Positions 19,043 to 27,595 of a DNA stretch of 64,000 bases are shown piece by piece. Positions within the stretch are counted from its first letter, which is position 1. The number at the start of each line of letters is the position of its first letter. This DNA comes from Vibrio thalassae (lineage in GTDB: Bacteria; Pseudomonadota; Gammaproteobacteria; Enterobacterales; Vibrionaceae): contig NZ_OANU01000002.1 in NCBI RefSeq assembly GCF_900089835.1, forward strand, positions 62,001-126,000. The letters run 5' to 3'. The position numbers were made by a program, and so were the translations under genes. Under the pieces are notes generated by a model that saw only the letters and a list, made by a program, of their open reading frames with translations, was not told the DNA's origin and made no database searches.

Positions 19043-19245
19043 TGTCAACTCCAGAACATTTCATAGAGCTAACATGCTAAAGATCCCCGCTAGAGCGATT
19101 GGCCAGATAGATGAAGGAATTGTGAGTGTTTCTGACTAGCTGTTGTAACTAGTAACAACAGCTAACGTTAATGAACAAAAGATATGATTTTACGCTTTGA
19201 GCGAAAGGCTAAGCCTCAGCATAGCCATCACTTTTATCTCAAAGA

Positions 19246-20322
19246 TTAAGAGATAAGCTTTTGAGCAACAGTTTTTAGTTTAAGTTTTAAGTCGTCAGAA
19301 ATAATTGGAAGCGCTACACCGTCATCGCCAACAGCTACTGCTGGCCCATAATCATCATAATCTTCACCAGTGTCAGCATTGATTGCCCTGTAACAATCTT
19401 TGGTTACGTCGACATCATCCTGTAGACCAACGTAATACCAAAACCACTTTTCAGTTTCACTAATCGTAGCTTCGATTATTTCAATCAACCCTTCGCGTGA
19501 CGGAGCAACAATCATTTCAGCTTTTAGCCAATCAAGATAAAAACTAATTGGGATTACTGGCTCATCTTCGTCCTGACAATGCAAAGCATATCCAATAGCC
19601 TCAATCACAACATAAGGATCATCATAAAAATAGCCACTCCAGCAGTGGCTATGGCCGTCACCACATTGATCATAGATTGGTTTCAACGATGAAGGAATTG
19701 GAAATACCGCATCATTACTGTTTTCAAATTTCTTTAATACCAGCGTTAAAAGCTCTCGATAAGGGACGATTTTCTGGTATTGCTCAGCAACGTCAGACTG
19801 AATTACATTAAGCGAATGACCAGCTAGTTTTTTGTTATACCAGAACTCGCCACTTCTGTTATCCGGATTGTCTTCATATTCAGCCAATAATGTCGCAGCT
19901 ACAACAAGACCAACCAATATCGCTTCTGAGTCATTTGCATCTATGAATGAGGTTAAAACACCTAGCATTCGTGTTTCACCTAATGCTTTTTCAAAAGAAG
20001 CCTCAGCATAAAATGCATAAACATCATCTAAAGAGATAATGTTAAATTGCTCCCAAGCTTGCTGGATTCGCTGGCATACTTGAAGCGTAACACCTGCATC
20101 AAAATCCAAAGCTTGCAAGCGCTCAAAGCACTGTCTATTTGCGATCTCAAGGTTTTCAACTCTATATTCAGAGGCAACTTGAAATGCCGCGTAGCTTTTA
20201 AAGCCGCAAAATGCTGCGAACGCTTCGTATAAATGGCTTTTCTTTATTGATGGAATTGCTGTTTTTAACTCAGAATGAGCCGTAAAAATGATGGGTTTTA
20301 AACTTTTCATATACATATCCAT
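19246..20322 (-). CDS. Hotspot cargo protein of unknown function
   Basis: I do not recognise this protein, which is about 358 residues. Start candidates are ATG 20322, 20316 and 20310, none with a strong ribosome-binding site. Near the N-terminus it has HLYEAFAAFCGFKSYAAFQ, which resembles the short helical module (H.QALE.IA...GF..W) at the start of the cargo gene at 59009. The rest is acidic, with GDGHSHCWSGYFYDDPY in the middle. No signal peptide. It lies between traF and the core gene at 20.7 kb, a known variable site, and is more A/T-rich than its neighbours. Confidence 0.6.
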   Translation of the reverse strand: MDMYMKSLKPIIFTAHSELKTAIPSIKKSHLYEAFAAFCGFKSYAAFQVASEYRVENLEIANRQCFERLQALDFDAGVTLQVCQRIQQAWEQFNIISLDDVYAFYAEASFEKALGETRMLGVLTSFIDANDSEAILVGLVVAATLLAEYEDNPDNRSGEFWYNKKLAGHSLNVIQSDVAEQYQKIVPYRELLTLVLKKFENSNDAVFPIPSSLKPIYDQCGDGHSHCWSGYFYDDPYVVIEAIGYALHCQDEDEPVIPISFYLDWLKAEMIVAPSREGLIEIIEATISETEKWFWYYVGLQDDVDVTKDCYRAINADTGEDYDDYGPAVAVGDDGVALPIISDDLKLKLKTVAQKLIS

Positions 20323-20672
20323 ATGCTTGAGACAGTTATTAACCGTTATCAATCATTGCTACACACGATTACAACATGATCTCTCAAGCCATGTATGTAT
20401 AATTAAAATTTAAGTAAATATTGGGTTCTCTATACGCCTTTTCAGGTCAATTTGCTGTTTTTCACTCGTGTGCAAGTGTGGCTAGCGCCACTAAAAAATA
20501 TATAGGATTTTTGAAATTCAGGCAACCATCACAAAGAAAAACTGAAAACGTATGGATCGTGCAGTTCAAAAAAGGAAAAGATGAATCGACCAGATCAGTG
20601 CTCAAGGTAGACCTCTAACGTCTACTTCTGGCACATAAAGCAATATTCAGAAACTTCGAATACTACGTTAGC
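20323..20672. other. Gene-free interval between cargo and core gene
   Basis: I find no convincing gene here; a 65-codon ORF on the plus strand has no ribosome-binding site. A small hairpin (GTAGAC...GTCTAC, about 20607-20624) may be a weak terminator. The interval probably contains the cargo promoter and the hotspot border. Confidence 0.4.
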
Positions 20673-21380
20673 TCACTTTACTGCAATAACCGTAACCAAA
20701 ATTTTAATTGAGCAACTTGGAACCATGACAAAGTACATTTTGCTCCCCACATGCTGCCAGAACTCGGCCTCTTGGGCATATTTTTTTGCTTTTTGGATAG
20801 CGACGTTTTCTGGCAACTGAGTTTTAGTTAGCCCCGAACATAGCAGCTTTGAGCACAAAGCCTTCCAAGGATGCTTAGGTACGCCGTCTGAAAGCCGTTC
20901 CACAAACCGATCCAGTGCATGATGAGTCACCACGACAGGTCCAATGTTCGGAACATTTATTACCTCATCGATGCCTCTCACCGTAACATTATCCACACTG
21001 TATTCCTCGAAGAGATATGAGAGCCAATCGTCACTCTTTTCTACCGAGATCTGTGCTTCCTGGTAACGGGTGAGCAAAAACCTAGTCAGGCTGTAAAGTG
21101 AATGCTGAGTTGAGCGTTGTTTCTGTAACTTTTTGATGGCACCTTTACTGACTCGGATTTGAAGCCCATTGCCGCTTCGGTTACTCCCCATCACCTCTTT
21201 CACTGACAGTAGGTGATGAATAGCATAAAGCTCAGCTGCAATTGGCTTTTGCTGCTCAGGTAGCTTGTCGTATTGCTCACCTAAATTGACCTTTAGCTCA
21301 CCACCTCTTCGAAGGCCGGTCTTCCAGTACACCGTATACTTGCCATCAATCTGCTTTGTTAACAGGGTTAATACCATCAT
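20673..21380 (-). CDS. Conserved ICE core protein (s073-type position)
   Basis: A 235-residue soluble protein, start ATG 21380 with AGGAG upstream. The N-terminal half (KYTVYWKTGLRRGGELKV...IAAELYAIHHLL) has a pattern reminiscent of the RNase H fold, and the middle carries VVVTHHALDRFVERL. I cannot assign a function. Its place next to the traF hotspot matches the core gene s073 of SXT. It has its own promoter region, because the upstream gene ends in a terminator. Confidence 0.65.
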   Translation of the reverse strand: MMVLTLLTKQIDGKYTVYWKTGLRRGGELKVNLGEQYDKLPEQQKPIAAELYAIHHLLSVKEVMGSNRSGNGLQIRVSKGAIKKLQKQRSTQHSLYSLTRFLLTRYQEAQISVEKSDDWLSYLFEEYSVDNVTVRGIDEVINVPNIGPVVVTHHALDRFVERLSDGVPKHPWKALCSKLLCSGLTKTQLPENVAIQKAKKYAQEAEFWQHVGSKMYFVMVPSCSIKILVTVIAVK

Positions 21381-21443
21381 GTTTTTTTCTCCTATTGGTT
21401 ATCTATTTTTCATTCTCCATGTTTTTTCAAATATGCAAGGCGC

Positions 21444-21466
21444 AAAAAAAGGGGCCGAAGCCCCTT
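21444..21466 (-). terminator. Terminator of the leftward recombination block
   Basis: In the leftward direction the stem AGGGGC-TTC-GGCCCCT is followed directly by TTTTTTT, just after the stop of the primase-like gene. Confidence 0.9.
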
Positions 21467-21469
21467 GGA

Positions 21470-22537
21470 TCAGGTATGAACTTTAGGAAAGCCCATGGCA
21501 CCGTAAACATTCAGCACATCATTCCAATCCCAACTTTTCACGCCAAGTGACGTTGGTATCGGAGGGATCAGGACTTGTGTCAGAATGCCTTTCTGCCAGG
21601 CTTTTTTCTTGAGTTCATTCGCTGCATTCAGGCCGGTCTCAGAGAGATCGTGATCTGCCCAGATGTACAGCATTTTCACATTACTTGGTGGTTCAAACCT
21701 AGCCAGTAGCGTTGCATTCACAACCGACCAACATGTTTGTCCCGTAGCTCTGGTAACCGCTAGAGCTGTTTCGATGCCTTCAGAAACACCTAATACCTCA
21801 CCAGGCTCACCTATCGGAATAGCACCACCAGTGATTGTTCTGTCACTTGGTATCGGCATCATCTTTTTAGGCTTTTCAACCGGCGCTTTGAATCCATCTT
21901 CACTTAGGTAGATCCGATGAAACGTGGTCGAACGCCCTTGCTGAGTAACGATTTTACCTAGCAGCGCTGGGTAGCTATCGATAAACAGACCATCTTCATT
22001 ATGGTAAGGCAAGCTTGGATGAAACCTCAGCACCGAATCCCATTCAGGACGAAACCGCGTCACAATGCCACGACGATGCAAGTAGTTCCAAACAGGTTGC
22101 GCACGAGTATCTGCAAGAGATAACGTTTCTCCCCACGTTTGATTCAAGCGATGGATAATCGCTTTGTCCTCTTCCTGCTTTTTAGTCTTCCAGTCAACAG
22201 CGTTACTCGGTATTACCCGAGTTGGTACTTGTCCGGGTTGAATACCTAGAGCTTGACCGATTGCTTCAATAGACTGAGCAAAGTTCCATCCATTAATCCA
22301 AGACAACAGTTCAAAGCCATCATGAAAGATCCCGCAGGTGTTACAAACGCCACCACCGGTATATTCAGCATCTTTGAACAGCCTAAAGCCATCACGACCG
22401 CCATGAACAGGACAAGCCACATGACGGCCTTTTCGAGCAATGGCGGCATCAAGTTCTGGCACCAATGCCGCTAATACTTGAAGCCATTGGCCATTAAGAT
22501 ATGGCCTTACTGTGTCAATTTGTAATGGTAACGCCAT
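21470..22537 (-). CDS. Primase-like protein with zinc finger and Toprim domain
   Basis: A 355-residue protein. Residues about 38-70 carry a CHC2-like zinc finger (ACPVHGGRDGFRLF...VCNTCG). The second half has the Toprim glutamate motif GVSEGIETALAV and the acidic IWADHD. There is no helicase domain, so it resembles a stand-alone phage P4-type or DUF7146 primase. GGAGG precedes the ATG. It is the last gene of the recombination block. A role in priming ICE or single-stranded plasmid DNA after transfer is inferred. Confidence 0.8.
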   Translation of the reverse strand: MALPLQIDTVRPYLNGQWLQVLAALVPELDAAIARKGRHVACPVHGGRDGFRLFKDAEYTGGGVCNTCGIFHDGFELLSWINGWNFAQSIEAIGQALGIQPGQVPTRVIPSNAVDWKTKKQEEDKAIIHRLNQTWGETLSLADTRAQPVWNYLHRRGIVTRFRPEWDSVLRFHPSLPYHNEDGLFIDSYPALLGKIVTQQGRSTTFHRIYLSEDGFKAPVEKPKKMMPIPSDRTITGGAIPIGEPGEVLGVSEGIETALAVTRATGQTCWSVVNATLLARFEPPSNVKMLYIWADHDLSETGLNAANELKKKAWQKGILTQVLIPPIPTSLGVKSWDWNDVLNVYGAMGFPKVHT

Positions 22538-22554
22538 ATATCCTCCTTAAGTAA

Positions 22555-22600
22555 AATGCCGACTCCTACCACAGGTGGTAAAAGTCAGCTTAGGTCCTGC
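22555..22600 (-). promoter_or_regulatory. Leader hairpin before the primase-like gene
   Basis: In the transcript a long stem forms (GCTGACT with AGTCGGC, enclosing TACCAC with GTGGTA). It does not occlude the GGAGG of the next gene, so it differs from the nine leader elements upstream, though it may be a diverged relative. Confidence 0.4.
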
Positions 22601-22627
22601 ATTAGCCGTTCGGTTAATACAAGAGCG

Positions 22628-22969
22628 TTAGTCAAGCTGGATACCATGTCGTCTTAATAGCCACATGATGGACTCACGAAGCACATCAGGATCGACAACC
22701 GCAGCCATTGCGCAAACACGAAAGCAAAATGGCGTTAATTCGTCATTTTTAATCCACGACAACACATCCTTTCGCAACCGAGTACTGACACGGCCATCCA
22801 GCAATACTCGGATCGCATCCAATAGAATGCCTTCGCGTAACTGCCAGATTTCCGTGTCAGACCAAGTGACTGGGGCATCATCAAACTCAAATAGAAATTC
22901 GAGCTGTGATGATGTGTGTTGATGGGACTGCTTTTGTGATGTAGGAGAATGGGCAATGCGCCCATTCAT
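22628..22969 (-). CDS. Small conserved ICE protein downstream of radC
   Basis: A 113-residue soluble protein of unknown function. The ATG overlaps the radC stop. The acidic segment EFLFEFDDAPVTWSDTEIWQL is followed by a helical basic region with VSTRLRKDVLSWI. There is no recognised motif. It is coupled to radC and precedes the primase-like gene. Confidence 0.65.
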   Translation of the reverse strand: MNGRIAHSPTSQKQSHQHTSSQLEFLFEFDDAPVTWSDTEIWQLREGILLDAIRVLLDGRVSTRLRKDVLSWIKNDELTPFCFRVCAMAAVVDPDVLRESIMWLLRRHGIQLD

Positions 22970-23466
22970 TAAAGATAACCGCGTTCGGCAAGCGAAACGC
23001 AGCCCTCGGATGCGACCACAACATGGTCAAGCGTTCGAATATCAACAAGTGACAAGGCGTCACGGAGTCGATGAGTGATGCGTTTATCAGCTTCACTAGG
23101 TTCAGGATCACCCGATGGATGGTTATGAACCAGTATCACTGCTGCCGCATTAAGCTCTAGCGCACGCTTTGTTACTTCCCTTGGATACACGCTCGCCGCA
23201 TCTAAAGTGCCTTTGAACAGCTCTTCAAATCGAATAACGCGATGCTTTGTATCAAGAAACAGCACTCCAAAGACTTCGTGCTCATACTCGTGCATCAGTG
23301 TTTGCAGGTATGAGAACGCCGACGATGGCTGTTCAATTTTGCGACCTTTACTCAATCGACCACGAGCAAGCTTGAGCGCCATATCTAATATATCCGCTTC
23401 GGTCACCTGCTCAGGAACGATGTAAGTACCGGCTTCTTCGCCAGCTAAGAATTTTTTGTTTTTCAT
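22969..23466 (-). CDS. radC: RadC/JAB-domain protein
   Basis: 165 residues from ATG 23466, which has the AGGAG of the leader hairpin just upstream; an earlier in-frame start would be inside that leader. The JAB metalloprotease-like motif EVFGVLFLDTKHRV, the VYPREV segment and HNHPSGDPEPSEAD with its His-X-His and Asp metal ligands are all present. RadC-like genes are common on mobile elements; their biochemical role is unsettled. Confidence 0.9.
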   Translation of the reverse strand: MKNKKFLAGEEAGTYIVPEQVTEADILDMALKLARGRLSKGRKIEQPSSAFSYLQTLMHEYEHEVFGVLFLDTKHRVIRFEELFKGTLDAASVYPREVTKRALELNAAAVILVHNHPSGDPEPSEADKRITHRLRDALSLVDIRTLDHVVVASEGCVSLAERGYL

Positions 23467-23470
23467 AGGA

Positions 23471-23531
23471 GTCTCCAAAAAAAACGGAGACGAACCCATG
23501 CCCAGACGGGGACGGAATCGTCCCCGCAGGG
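23471..23531 (-). promoter_or_regulatory. Two-hairpin leader element, copy 1 (before radC)
   Basis: In the transcript, an outer CCC/GGG helix encloses the 7-bp stem GGGGACG/CGTCCCC. Then GTCTCC pairs with GGAGAC, which contains the radC Shine-Dalgarno sequence; the ATG follows five bases later. It resembles the radC RNA motif described upstream of radC genes. Confidence 0.75.
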
Positions 23532-23548
23532 TGGTAAAATGGATGTGG

Positions 23549-25204
23549 TTACTGAATTAACAGTTGTTGTGTTACTTCGAATAACTCACGCTTTAGATCT
23601 TTGACGTCGTTAATCACGATGCTTTGTGGAAAGAATCTCTCAACACTGCGTGTTTGAATCCCGATCCCCAGTAGCTCAAAGCCACTGCGTCTGCACCGGT
23701 CAACAATGTCATGCGTGGCAGCCCAATCATCTGGGTCACCATCGGTTAGCACTATCATTAGCTTTCGCTTCTGTTTTTGCGCTAACAAACTGTTTGCCGC
23801 AAACCACATCGCTTGTGCCATAGGCGTACAACCTCGTGGTTTTTGGTCAAAACAGGCGGCCCGATGTCGAACCGATTGCTTGGGCAACAACGCGATAGAA
23901 ACTTCCTGATGAATACCAGGAAAATAACTGACCGCAGGTACAACACCCGGTATGCCTTCCAGTGCCATGGCCAAAGCCAAAGCGGCTTCATTGGCAACAT
24001 GAAAGTACTTGCGATTCCCCTCGCCTATGGGCTTACCCATTGAACCCGATATATCGACCAGCAAGTGCACAGCAGCATTTGGCGCAATGCGAGGTTGCCT
24101 TTGAATAAACAATCTCGACTCACCTGCTTGTGAAGCGGCAAGACGATGGGTTGCAACTCGAATACCGTGCCGTTTGGCATGATTCCGATTGTCCTGACTG
24201 GACTGAACCATGCCCCTAAGTCGGGCTCGAATTTGAGCGGACTCAGACGCCGATAAGGTCAAGATGGCCTCATCACCCAACATAGCTTGCTCTGCTTGGG
24301 GCAAACTGAGTGGAGTGACGCCCTGATGTCCTTCAGCTTGTTCCGACAACACTTCTGCCACTTGTGCAAAGGTATCGGGTTCAAACTGAGCGGCACTGGC
24401 CTCTAAGGCTTGTCGCAAATTGTCAGCTTGATCAGAGTTATCTGAATCACCTGTTTCAGCAACATCCCCCGTTGCAGACGAGTCTGTTTCTGGGCTTTGA
24501 CTGTCACTACTGTTATTGCTGTCATTACTCGCATCTTGTCCAATGTCATTACCGCTATCAGCATCAGACTCATCCTGTGGTGGACGAGATTCTTCTTCCA
24601 ACATGGCAACGATGGCATCGACAAGTTTTAGCACTTCACCTGTAGACCCTAAGCTAGGCACTGCTGTAAGCATGGCGCTTAACCGGCTCATCGCTGCGGC
24701 AGGAAAGAGTTGTCTTACTCTTTCATCAACCGCTTGATACAAAGGCGTCAGCGATTTCTGACCCAGAAAATGGCATCTCAAGCGGAACAACAACCAGGCT
24801 TGCAAGTTAGATGCAGGCTCAAGCTGTTCAGGTACACTCATTTGCTGTGTGTCCACCATGTACTCAATCACTTGCGAAATACTACGCCGGGTTCCGGGGT
24901 AATCCTTTGCCAATTCGTTTTCAATGCGAACGTCCTCAATGATATTGAGAAGTGCCTTACGGATCGGCTTGGACGACGCCTTCTGCACCATGTCAAAATT
25001 AGTATGCCGAATATGCGCCGCTTCATGAGCCAGATAACCCCATGCTATCTGTTGATAGTGTGGGTCGTCTGGGTTTGCTGTTGGGATCACAATCCGCTCA
25101 CCATCGGTAAACGCATCTTGTCCTTGAATAAGCACCTTCACACCAAACTTTTCGCCATAAGCGGCAGCAACGATTGGCAGTGCGTTTTTTAATGGATGAT
25201 TCAT
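23549..25204 (-). CDS. CobT-like VWA-domain protein with HExxH motif
   Basis: A 551-residue protein. An N-terminal zinc-peptidase-like motif HEAAH lies near residue 60, followed by a long acidic Ser/Asp-rich linker (about residues 210-265). A C-terminal von Willebrand A domain has a complete MIDAS site (LVDISGSMGKP, then TDGDPDDW). This is the build of CobT, the partner of the AAA+ CobS in cobalt chelatase and of other MoxR/VWA pairs. The AAA+ partner here is probably the product of 27595-28554. There is no cobalamin gene nearby, so chelation itself is unlikely. Confidence 0.85.
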   Translation of the reverse strand: MNHPLKNALPIVAAAYGEKFGVKVLIQGQDAFTDGERIVIPTANPDDPHYQQIAWGYLAHEAAHIRHTNFDMVQKASSKPIRKALLNIIEDVRIENELAKDYPGTRRSISQVIEYMVDTQQMSVPEQLEPASNLQAWLLFRLRCHFLGQKSLTPLYQAVDERVRQLFPAAAMSRLSAMLTAVPSLGSTGEVLKLVDAIVAMLEEESRPPQDESDADSGNDIGQDASNDSNNSSDSQSPETDSSATGDVAETGDSDNSDQADNLRQALEASAAQFEPDTFAQVAEVLSEQAEGHQGVTPLSLPQAEQAMLGDEAILTLSASESAQIRARLRGMVQSSQDNRNHAKRHGIRVATHRLAASQAGESRLFIQRQPRIAPNAAVHLLVDISGSMGKPIGEGNRKYFHVANEAALALAMALEGIPGVVPAVSYFPGIHQEVSIALLPKQSVRHRAACFDQKPRGCTPMAQAMWFAANSLLAQKQKRKLMIVLTDGDPDDWAATHDIVDRCRRSGFELLGIGIQTRSVERFFPQSIVINDVKDLKRELFEVTQQLLIQ

Positions 25205-25262
25205 GGGAGTCTCCTAATCATTAGGGGGAATACTCCCTCAGCGGGAGCGTTTCCCCGCTGGG
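25205..25262 (-). promoter_or_regulatory. Two-hairpin leader element, copy 2 (before the VWA gene)
   Basis: Hairpin 1 is AGCGGG/CCCGCT inside CCC...GGG. Hairpin 2 is GGGAGT/ACTCCC with an inner CCTAA/TTAGG stem that holds the Shine-Dalgarno TTAGGAG. The ATG abuts the hairpin. Confidence 0.75.
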
Positions 25263-25273
25263 AATGTGAATGT

Positions 25274-25714
25274 TTAAACCTGTACTTTTAGCTTATCCAG
25301 GTCGTATTTTTGACCTAACCAAGCCACCAATTGAGCTGGACTCTCGTGCTGTTCAAATGACGTTTTAAGCTGGTCTAAACTCAGGATGTCATTCAATGTC
25401 AGACCGTACTGGTCTTGTAACTGAGTAGACACCTCGTGTTGATATTGCAGCCAGGCCCGCTCAAAAGCGGTTTGCTGCAATGCAATGTTTGGAACAAATA
25501 CCATGGCCGTTACCCAAGCTCCTTGTGCGTCCGCATCTGCGATCAGCACAGGGTTCTTGGGGATCACGACACTATGTGTTGAGTACGACCGTTGTACTAA
25601 CGTTCGACAACACGCCACTTCTGGTATCGATTCACTTTCAACAGCATCAGTCACACCACGAAAATGTGCTTCAAACTGATTCAGTTGGCTGGGGTTATGG
25701 ATGGTTGATTGCAT
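25274..25714 (-). CDS. Conserved ICE protein of the recombination block, unknown function
   Basis: A 146-residue soluble protein with no motif I recognise. It is moderately helical, with the pattern NIALQQTAFERAWLQYQHEVSTQL in the second half. It is preceded by its own leader element and lies between the DUF3150 and VWA genes. The conserved position in SXT elements argues for a role with the neighbouring DNA-processing genes. Confidence 0.6.
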   Translation of the reverse strand: MQSTIHNPSQLNQFEAHFRGVTDAVESESIPEVACCRTLVQRSYSTHSVVIPKNPVLIADADAQGAWVTAMVFVPNIALQQTAFERAWLQYQHEVSTQLQDQYGLTLNDILSLDQLKTSFEQHESPAQLVAWLGQKYDLDKLKVQV

Positions 25715-25718
25715 AATT

Positions 25719-25772
25719 TCCTCTTACATAGTTCAGAGGACATGCGCCCTTCAGGGCAACATGCCCTCAAGG
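25719..25772 (-). promoter_or_regulatory. Two-hairpin leader element, copy 3
   Basis: Hairpin 1: CCTT/AAGG enclosing AGGGC/GCCCT. Hairpin 2: TCCTCT pairs with AGAGGA, the Shine-Dalgarno sequence of the 25274-25714 gene. Confidence 0.7.
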
Positions 25773-25775
25773 ACG

Positions 25776-26729
25776 TTAAAAATAAAATGAGTTTGGTACA
25801 GTCGAACCAAGGTTTGGTCTGACGGTTGGTTGAGGTATTGCACGCAAGTTATCTGCCTGAGCAGATACTGGCTGTGCGGGTTTAGGTTCTGGTTTGGGCA
25901 TCAGTTGCCTGATATCCAATTGGCCTTCACCGTGCATTCTCATCTTGTCTGGATCAGACAAAATTAAAATGGTCGCCATCAGTTCGTGATAGAGATTGCC
26001 TGTCACAGGGCCGGTCTTCGGCAGACGAACAAATAAATTGTCCATCGCTTCAACCATCGGCTGAACTCGGTGATCTAGGAATGACAAACCATCCAACTTG
26101 TCTCTTAACCGCTTCAGAGGATTAAGGGCTCGCTGGCTGATTTGATTCTTGCCTGCAACGGAACGCTCAAACAGCTCATTGGCATCACGAGCCACCTCCC
26201 TAAAGAGGGTGTGTCCCATACCATTGACCTTGTCATCTAGGCCACCAGCTTGTTCAGCCGGTTGCATTCGATAGATGGCATAATCGAACTGAAGCCGTTG
26301 TTCCACGTCTTCGATGGGTGATAATGCACGCCGGATTGCATCTGCAAATTCCGGGTGTTTTGCAACCCAGTCAAACGTCACCTGATCATAGTTGTCCAAG
26401 AACAACTGCTTGCACTGCGCAAACTCCTGACCGATCCGGTCAAGCTCTGGAACAATCTGATCAATTCGGTCCTCAGGGATGGCATAGCCACCTAAAAACC
26501 GCACACCGACTTGCTCACACAAGCGCTGCGCTTCTTTCTTAAGCCTTTCAAAGTTCGCCAATGCCTCTGGGTCGCAAATTTTTTTACTCCCTAAGCTGGC
26601 AACATCCTTCGGTGGAAGTTGGCTACCATTGGCTAATCTGAAATCTTCAGGCCTTAGTTTTTTTCTACCGCTCCAGATGGAACAGTCGATGTGACAAATC
26701 AAAAGTTTGTCGAGGGTTTGAATACTCAT
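25776..26729 (-). CDS. DUF3150-type protein with C-terminal SFYF tail
   Basis: A 317-residue protein with the DUF3150 layout: an N-terminal SIWSGRKKLRPEDF segment and a long helical body with FLGGYAIPED. It ends in a Pro-rich flexible tail with the last residues NSFYF. DUF3150 genes regularly accompany MoxR-like AAA+ and VWA genes on plasmids and ICEs; the biochemical role is unknown. The tail is shared with the exonuclease (SSFYF) and the WGR protein (NYYF). It has its own leader element. Confidence 0.75.
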   Translation of the reverse strand: MSIQTLDKLLICHIDCSIWSGRKKLRPEDFRLANGSQLPPKDVASLGSKKICDPEALANFERLKKEAQRLCEQVGVRFLGGYAIPEDRIDQIVPELDRIGQEFAQCKQLFLDNYDQVTFDWVAKHPEFADAIRRALSPIEDVEQRLQFDYAIYRMQPAEQAGGLDDKVNGMGHTLFREVARDANELFERSVAGKNQISQRALNPLKRLRDKLDGLSFLDHRVQPMVEAMDNLFVRLPKTGPVTGNLYHELMATILILSDPDKMRMHGEGQLDIRQLMPKPEPKPAQPVSAQADNLRAIPQPTVRPNLGSTVPNSFYF

Positions 26730-26730
26730 A

Positions 26731-26792
26731 GTGCATCCTCATGCGAGATGGGGACGCACCACTCCCAACAGGAGCAATGGCCCCCATTTGGG
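26731..26792 (-). promoter_or_regulatory. Two-hairpin leader element, copy 4 (before the DUF3150 gene)
   Basis: Hairpin 1 is closed by CCCAA/TTGGG. Hairpin 2 is GTGCGTCC pairing with GGATGCAC over eight bases (one G-U), placing the GAGGA ribosome-binding site in the stem. The start ATG follows directly. Confidence 0.75.
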
Positions 26793-26827
26793 TGGTAGTA
26801 GTTGACGCGCTAATGGCAACATCACTA

Positions 26828-27595
26828 TCAGAAATAGTAATTTTGCGAATCAGGCGACGATTGGTTGAGATCGATTTTCGCAGGCATTAAGTCCAGTGCT
26901 TCAGCTATCGGGCGAACCCGCTCTAAATCACTGCCTAAAAGCCTCAATACATCTTTTTCCAACTTCAGTTTGTCGGATACTTCTATCCCTTCAGGACTCG
27001 CTACTGTGAGCGAACACAGTGGTGGTAATTGACGCTTAAAGGCCAGTAACAGCAACAATGGCCACGGGCCATCATCAGTGTTAACAATGCCAGCGCCTTC
27101 ACCTGACACCATGCTGATTTGATTGGTACTAGGTAATCCGCTTTTGCAAAACCCTAATGACCATTCTCCAATCCTGACCTGGTTATCATCAATAACAGCC
27201 AAGCCATAGGCTTCAAGCAGCTTTGCCATATCGAACAACGCTTTTTGCGCCAGCGATATTTGGCCATTGACGTCCTTGCGAGTACGAAACTCCCAACTGA
27301 CGTTATTGGCGCACGCGACACTATCTAGCGCATTTGAGAGTTCAAATGGCCGCCCTTGATGATCAATACCGACGTGTCCAACAAATCGATAACCCTTGTT
27401 GATTTTCTCATTGATTCGTCGGTCTGCTTCAGCGTTAGGATCAGTCGAATCAATCAATCGCTGCTGCGATAATTGACCGGCTTTTCCAAACCGAACTTCA
27501 ATCTCCTTGGTATCTGATCCAACGTAAATGGCCCATTCTTTGGCTGTCCCATCAGAATGACTGTAACGGCAAAGAGCAAAGCACTTTTCCATCAT
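26828..27595 (-). CDS. WGR-domain protein with C-terminal YYF tail
   Basis: About 255 residues. The N-terminal 90 residues read as a WGR-like module (KEWAIYVG...VRFGKAGQLSQQRLIDS...ADRRINEKINKGY). The rest is unassigned. It starts at ATG 27595 (or the next codon, 27592), overlapping the stop of the AAA+ gene, with GGGAGG five bases upstream. Here translation is coupled rather than led by its own hairpin element. It ends in QNYYF. Confidence 0.7.
   Translation of the reverse strand: MMEKCFALCRYSHSDGTAKEWAIYVGSDTKEIEVRFGKAGQLSQQRLIDSTDPNAEADRRINEKINKGYRFVGHVGIDHQGRPFELSNALDSVACANNVSWEFRTRKDVNGQISLAQKALFDMAKLLEAYGLAVIDDNQVRIGEWSLGFCKSGLPSTNQISMVSGEGAGIVNTDDGPWPLLLLLAFKRQLPPLCSLTVASPEGIEVSDKLKLEKDVLRLLGSDLERVRPIAEALDLMPAKIDLNQSSPDSQNYYF

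Noticed and set aside
20421..20618. 65-codon ORF in the traF hotspot
   Set aside because: No ribosome-binding site or conserved motif.
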